The notes beneath the pieces were generated by a model. It did no database searches and was not told the origin of the DNA. It worked only from the letters and a program-made list of their open reading frames with translations. A stretch of 64,000 bases of DNA from Allorhizobium ampelinum S4 (GTDB taxonomy: Bacteria > Pseudomonadota > Alphaproteobacteria > Rhizobiales > Rhizobiaceae): positions 744,001 to 808,000 of the forward strand of contig NC_011988.1 in the NCBI RefSeq assembly GCF_000016285.1. The letters are read 5' to 3'. Shown here piece by piece: positions 61,335 through 64,000 of this stretch; position 1 is the stretch's first letter, and each line of letters starts with the position of its first letter. The position numbers were made by a program, and so were the translations under genes.

Positions 61335-62708
61335 TCAATATTGATAGGCGGAAAATACAGGTTCTACCTGGCCATCCCACGGGCCATGATAGAGATCCAG
61401 CATGTCCTGCGCCAGGGAATGGCCTCGTTCCACGATACTGTCCAGCGGTTGCAGATAGATCGATTCGTCTTGGCCCTCCGCATTCAGCCGGGCGCGCGCC
61501 ACAAGACCAGCCCTCGACAAGGCCAGCAACTCGCGGCTCACATCCAGAACGGAGCGGCCCTCTACGGTGGCATCGAAGCCGAGCGTTGGAACGGTATCAC
61601 GAAGTGCTGTTACCGTTGCCAAATCCCAACCAGACGTCAGATTGTCAGCCGCCGCAAGCGCGGTATCGTCATACAGCAGCCCGACCCAGAAAGCCGAAAG
61701 CGCCGTGATATGGCTTTGCGGGCCGCCATCGGCCAATCGCATTTCCAGGAATCGTTTCAGGCGGACATCGGGAAACAGCGTTCCCAGATGATTGGTCCAG
61801 TCTCCCATCGTCGGCTGCCAGGCGGCGATTTCGCCCTTCAAACCGCCGGCCATGAATTGGCGGAAAGTGATATGGGTACAGTCGTGATAACGGCCATCCC
61901 GCATGACAAAATACATCGGCACATCAAGCGCCCATTCGACATAATCAATAAAACCGAAATCCGGTTTGAACACGAAGGGCAGCAGGCCGGAGCGGCGATT
62001 GTCTGTATCGCGCCAGATCTCGCCGCGCCAGGACAGCAGGCCGTTCGGCTTGCCTTCGGTAAAGGGCGAGGCGGCAAACAGCGCCATGGCGATGGCTTGC
62101 AGCCTGGTGGAAACCCGCATCTTGGTGCGCATGTCGACTTCTGATGAAAAGTCGAGATTGACCTGGATCGTCGAGCTTCGATACATCATGTCCAGACCCT
62201 TCGAGCCGACCTTCGGCATGTAGCGGGTCATGATGTCGTAGCGGGATTTCGGCATGCGCGGCGTCTGCTCCAGGGTCCAGAGTGGGCTGCCGCCCATGCC
62301 CAGAAAGCGGATCCCCATCGGCTCGGCGACTTCCCGCAGGATTTCGAGATGCTGGAGGGTTTCGCCCGCCGTTTCATGCAGGGTCTCCAGGGCCGCACCT
62401 GATAGTTCGAACTGGCCGCCCGGCTCGATGGAAATTGCGCCCTGGCCACTGCCACCGGCCAGGCCAATGATGTTTCCGCCATCGATGATCGGTTCCCAGC
62501 CAAGCCGGGCCTGCATGCCGTTCAGCAGCGCCGAAATGCTGGCTTCGCCGAAATAGGGAACGGGAGAGAGATCGGCGGTGAAAAAACCGAATTTTTCATG
62601 CTCCGTGCCGATGCGAAATGTTTCTTTCGGCTTGCACCCCTCGGCCATATAGGCCGCCATGTCCTCAATCGAGGTCAGGGGAGTGTCATCGGTTGTATCG
62701 CGAGCCAT
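61335..62708 (-). CDS. gshA: Glutamate-cysteine ligase
   Basis: A 457-residue ligase of the plant/alphaproteobacterial class of GshA, which joins glutamate and cysteine with ATP in the first step of glutathione synthesis. Visible family motifs are RIGTEHEKFGF near the N-terminus, GGNIIGLAGGSGQGAISIEP in the ATP/substrate site, MPKSRYDIMTRYMPKVGSKG and STIQVNLDFSSEVDMRTKMR, then HITFRQFMAGG. Length is normal. AAGGTCGG precedes the ATG. The class is redox-sensitive in plants through a disulfide; the cysteines at matching places cannot be judged without alignment. The gene lies 180 bases from rsmE on the same strand, with a rhizobial palindrome between them. Confidence 0.94.
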   Translation of the reverse strand: MARDTTDDTPLTSIEDMAAYMAEGCKPKETFRIGTEHEKFGFFTADLSPVPYFGEASISALLNGMQARLGWEPIIDGGNIIGLAGGSGQGAISIEPGGQFELSGAALETLHETAGETLQHLEILREVAEPMGIRFLGMGGSPLWTLEQTPRMPKSRYDIMTRYMPKVGSKGLDMMYRSSTIQVNLDFSSEVDMRTKMRVSTRLQAIAMALFAASPFTEGKPNGLLSWRGEIWRDTDNRRSGLLPFVFKPDFGFIDYVEWALDVPMYFVMRDGRYHDCTHITFRQFMAGGLKGEIAAWQPTMGDWTNHLGTLFPDVRLKRFLEMRLADGGPQSHITALSAFWVGLLYDDTALAAADNLTSGWDLATVTALRDTVPTLGFDATVEGRSVLDVSRELLALSRAGLVARARLNAEGQDESIYLQPLDSIVERGHSLAQDMLDLYHGPWDGQVEPVFSAYQY

Positions 62709-62742
62709 GAAGCCGACCTTGTTCTGCTACAGGTTTTATTTT

Positions 62743-62785
62743 CGCATCGGGCCGAAAACCGGTTTCCACTTTTCGGTCCGATGCG
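62743..62785. repeat. Rhizobial intergenic palindrome
   Basis: CGCATCGGGCCGAAAACCGG and the complementary CACTTTTCGGTCCGATGCG form a 43-base imperfect palindrome between rsmE and gshA. It belongs to the short palindromic repeats common in Rhizobium and Agrobacterium intergenic DNA; the element at 35012-35055 is a relative. Confidence 0.75.
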
Positions 62786-62886
62786 TTACCGAGGGTTGAT
62801 AGGGCTGAACCCGGCGGCTGCGCAAGCGAATTTTGCGATTTGAACGTTCAACAATATTGAACGAGATATGCCGGGTTGTTTCAAGT

Positions 62887-63624
62887 TCATTTCCAATCGC
62901 CGATGCTGGCCTGAACCACGGCCAGAGCCGCAACGGCTGCGGTATCGGCGCGCAGAATGCGCGGCCCCAGCGGAATGGCCGTGACAAAGCCGAGACTGCG
63001 CAAAAGACTGCGTTCCTCATCGGAAAATCCACCTTCCGGCCCGACCAGCAATGCCAGTTGCCGTTCCTCGATTGCCGCCAGCGCTGGCATCGGATTGTCG
63101 GTGGCGCTGTCCTCGTCACAGAAAATGATCCGATGGGTGGCAGGCCAGGTTTCCAGCAGGTCCTTGAGCTTGACCAGCGGTGCAACCTTTGGAACGGAAA
63201 GGATGCCGCATTGCTCGGCTGCCTCGATCACATTGGCCTGCAAGCGCTCAATGCTGCCGATCCTGCCCTGAACATGCTGGGTCATCACTGGCTGGAGGGC
63301 ACCGGCGCCCATTTCCACCGCCTTCTGGACGAGATAGTCCATCCGCCCGACTTTCAGCGGCGCAAACAGAAATGTCAGGTCGCTCGGGCGGGGCTGAGGG
63401 CGGGTTTGGCTCTGCGGGATCAGCGCGATCCGTTTGCGGGTGGGAAAGGCAAGGCTGGCCTTCCATTCGCCATCGCGGCCATTGAAGACAAGCACTTCGG
63501 CACCTTCGGTGAGGCGCAGGACATTGGCGAGATAGTTATACTGTTCCGGTGTCGTCGCCACTGGATTTGCCGCTTCCAGCCCGGCGTCGACATAGAGTCT
63601 CTGCATCTTGTAATTTGCTCGCAT
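62887..63624 (-). CDS. rsmE: 16S rRNA (uracil1498-N3)-methyltransferase
   Basis: A 245-residue SPOUT-family methyltransferase. The N-terminal PUA-like domain (about 1-75) contains [18 protein letters not shown]; the C-terminal trefoil-knot domain has [14 protein letters not shown] and [16 protein letters not shown], which bind S-adenosylmethionine. It methylates U1498 of 16S rRNA in the 30S subunit. Length is usual for the family. The ATG at 63624 has ATAAGGC upstream; a second ATG at 63606 is also possible. It is upstream of gshA in the same orientation and downstream of the phosphate permease gene, which starts 20 bases away on the same strand. Confidence 0.93.
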   Translation of the reverse strand: MRANYKMQRLYVDAGLEAANPVATTPEQYNYLANVLRLTEGAEVLVFNGRDGEWKASLAFPTRKRIALIPQSQTRPQPRPSDLTFLFAPLKVGRMDYLVQKAVEMGAGALQPVMTQHVQGRIGSIERLQANVIEAAEQCGILSVPKVAPLVKLKDLLETWPATHRIIFCDEDSATDNPMPALAAIEERQLALLVGPEGGFSDEERSLLRSLGFVTAIPLGPRILRADTAAVAALAVVQASIGDWK

Positions 63625-63643
63625 GCCTTATGACCGTCTCACA

Positions 63644-64000
63644 TTATCGAAAGAGCGCGAACATAACCCGGTAAATCAGCGCTGCAAGCCCTGCGGAGAC
63701 CGGAAGCGTTACCAACCAGGCGCCCATGATGGTGAGGATGTGAGAGCGGCGGACCAGGCGACGCCGGTTCACCTCATCAGCATTGGACGGTTTGGGGGCT
63801 TTACGCTGCCATTCCGCCGACTTCATCAGCATGTACTCCAGCCGCCGTTTTGAATGGCGATTATACCATTCCCGGAAAAAGCCGAGGCCAAACACCGCAC
63901 CGATGGCAATATGGGTGGAGCTGACCGGCAGCCCCAGTTTGGAAGCGGTGATGACAGTGATGGCGGATGAAAGCGAGACGCAATAGGCTCGCATCGGGTT
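63644..64000 (-). CDS. Inorganic phosphate transporter (PiT family), C-terminal part
   Basis: The gene runs off the right edge; only the last 118 residues are present. They contain the second PiT signature (GLPVSSTHIAIGAVFGLGFF), a basic cytoplasmic linker (YNRHSKRRLEYMLMK, APKPSNADEVNRRRLVRRSH) and a final membrane span (MGAWLVTLPVSAGLAALIYR). PiT proteins take up phosphate with metal cations using proton or sodium gradients. The long linker and ending match the larger PiT proteins of alphaproteobacteria. It lies 19 bases upstream of rsmE on the same strand. Confidence 0.87.
   Translation of the reverse strand, partial: NPMRAYCVSLSSAITVITASKLGLPVSSTHIAIGAVFGLGFFREWYNRHSKRRLEYMLMKSAEWQRKAPKPSNADEVNRRRLVRRSHILTIMGAWLVTLPVSAGLAALIYRVMFALFR

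Overview
The window looks like an alphaproteobacterial chromosome of the Rhizobium/Agrobacterium/Allorhizobium group. Reasons: the alphaproteobacterial/plant-type GshA next to RsmE, an LsrB-like LysR regulator beside a DUF1127 gene, many CUT1 sugar ABC transporters, a glxABCD-glnT style cluster, and TGA-N9-TCA iron boxes of the rhizobial RirA type. No rRNA, tRNA, CRISPR array or insertion sequence was seen. Both ends cut genes: a lactonase at the left and a phosphate permease at the right.

1-3500: the end of an SMP-30 lactonase, a GT1 glycosyltransferase, and a LuxR-type receptor with no synthase gene in the window. 3479-16812: a probable hydroxamate siderophore locus. A leftward operon (IucB-type acyltransferase, MATE exporter, trans-sulfuration-type PLP enzyme, LysA) diverges from a one-module NRPS with thioesterase followed by a lysine/ornithine N-hydroxylase. 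An iron-starvation-type ECF sigma factor, a GNAT gene and a FhuF-type reductase follow. RirA-like boxes precede the sigma factor and fhuF. The lysine-producing enzyme, the IucD-like hydroxylase and the single NRPS module together suggest a lysine-based hydroxamate that I cannot match to a described siderophore.

16929-26355: a MelR-like AraC regulator and a compact, translationally coupled operon for uptake (CUT1 ABC) and hydrolysis (GH36 alpha-galactosidase, GH42 beta-galactosidase) of galactosides. 26519-37812: a complete N-methylglutamate pathway for methylamine: four sarcosine-oxidase-like dehydrogenase subunits (mgd), a GlxA-type regulator, an XRE-cupin regulator, three N-methylglutamate synthase subunits (mgs/glxBCD) and gamma-glutamylmethylamide synthetase (gmaS/glnT).

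37855-40462: an MFS carrier and an FMN 2-hydroxy-acid dehydrogenase. 40606-51259: a pectin/rhamnogalacturonan oligosaccharide locus: binding protein, a large protein of unknown family, GH105, an atypical GH28, ABC ATPase, two permeases and a LacI repressor.

51318-64000: mostly housekeeping and stress genes: patatin-like lipase, zinc alcohol dehydrogenase, Tat-exported dienelactone-hydrolase-like protein, guaB, oxyR, a broken small gene, TetR, LsrB-like LysR, DUF1127, DUF937, gshA, rsmE and a phosphate permease fragment. Redox control (OxyR, LsrB-like, GshA) is concentrated here.
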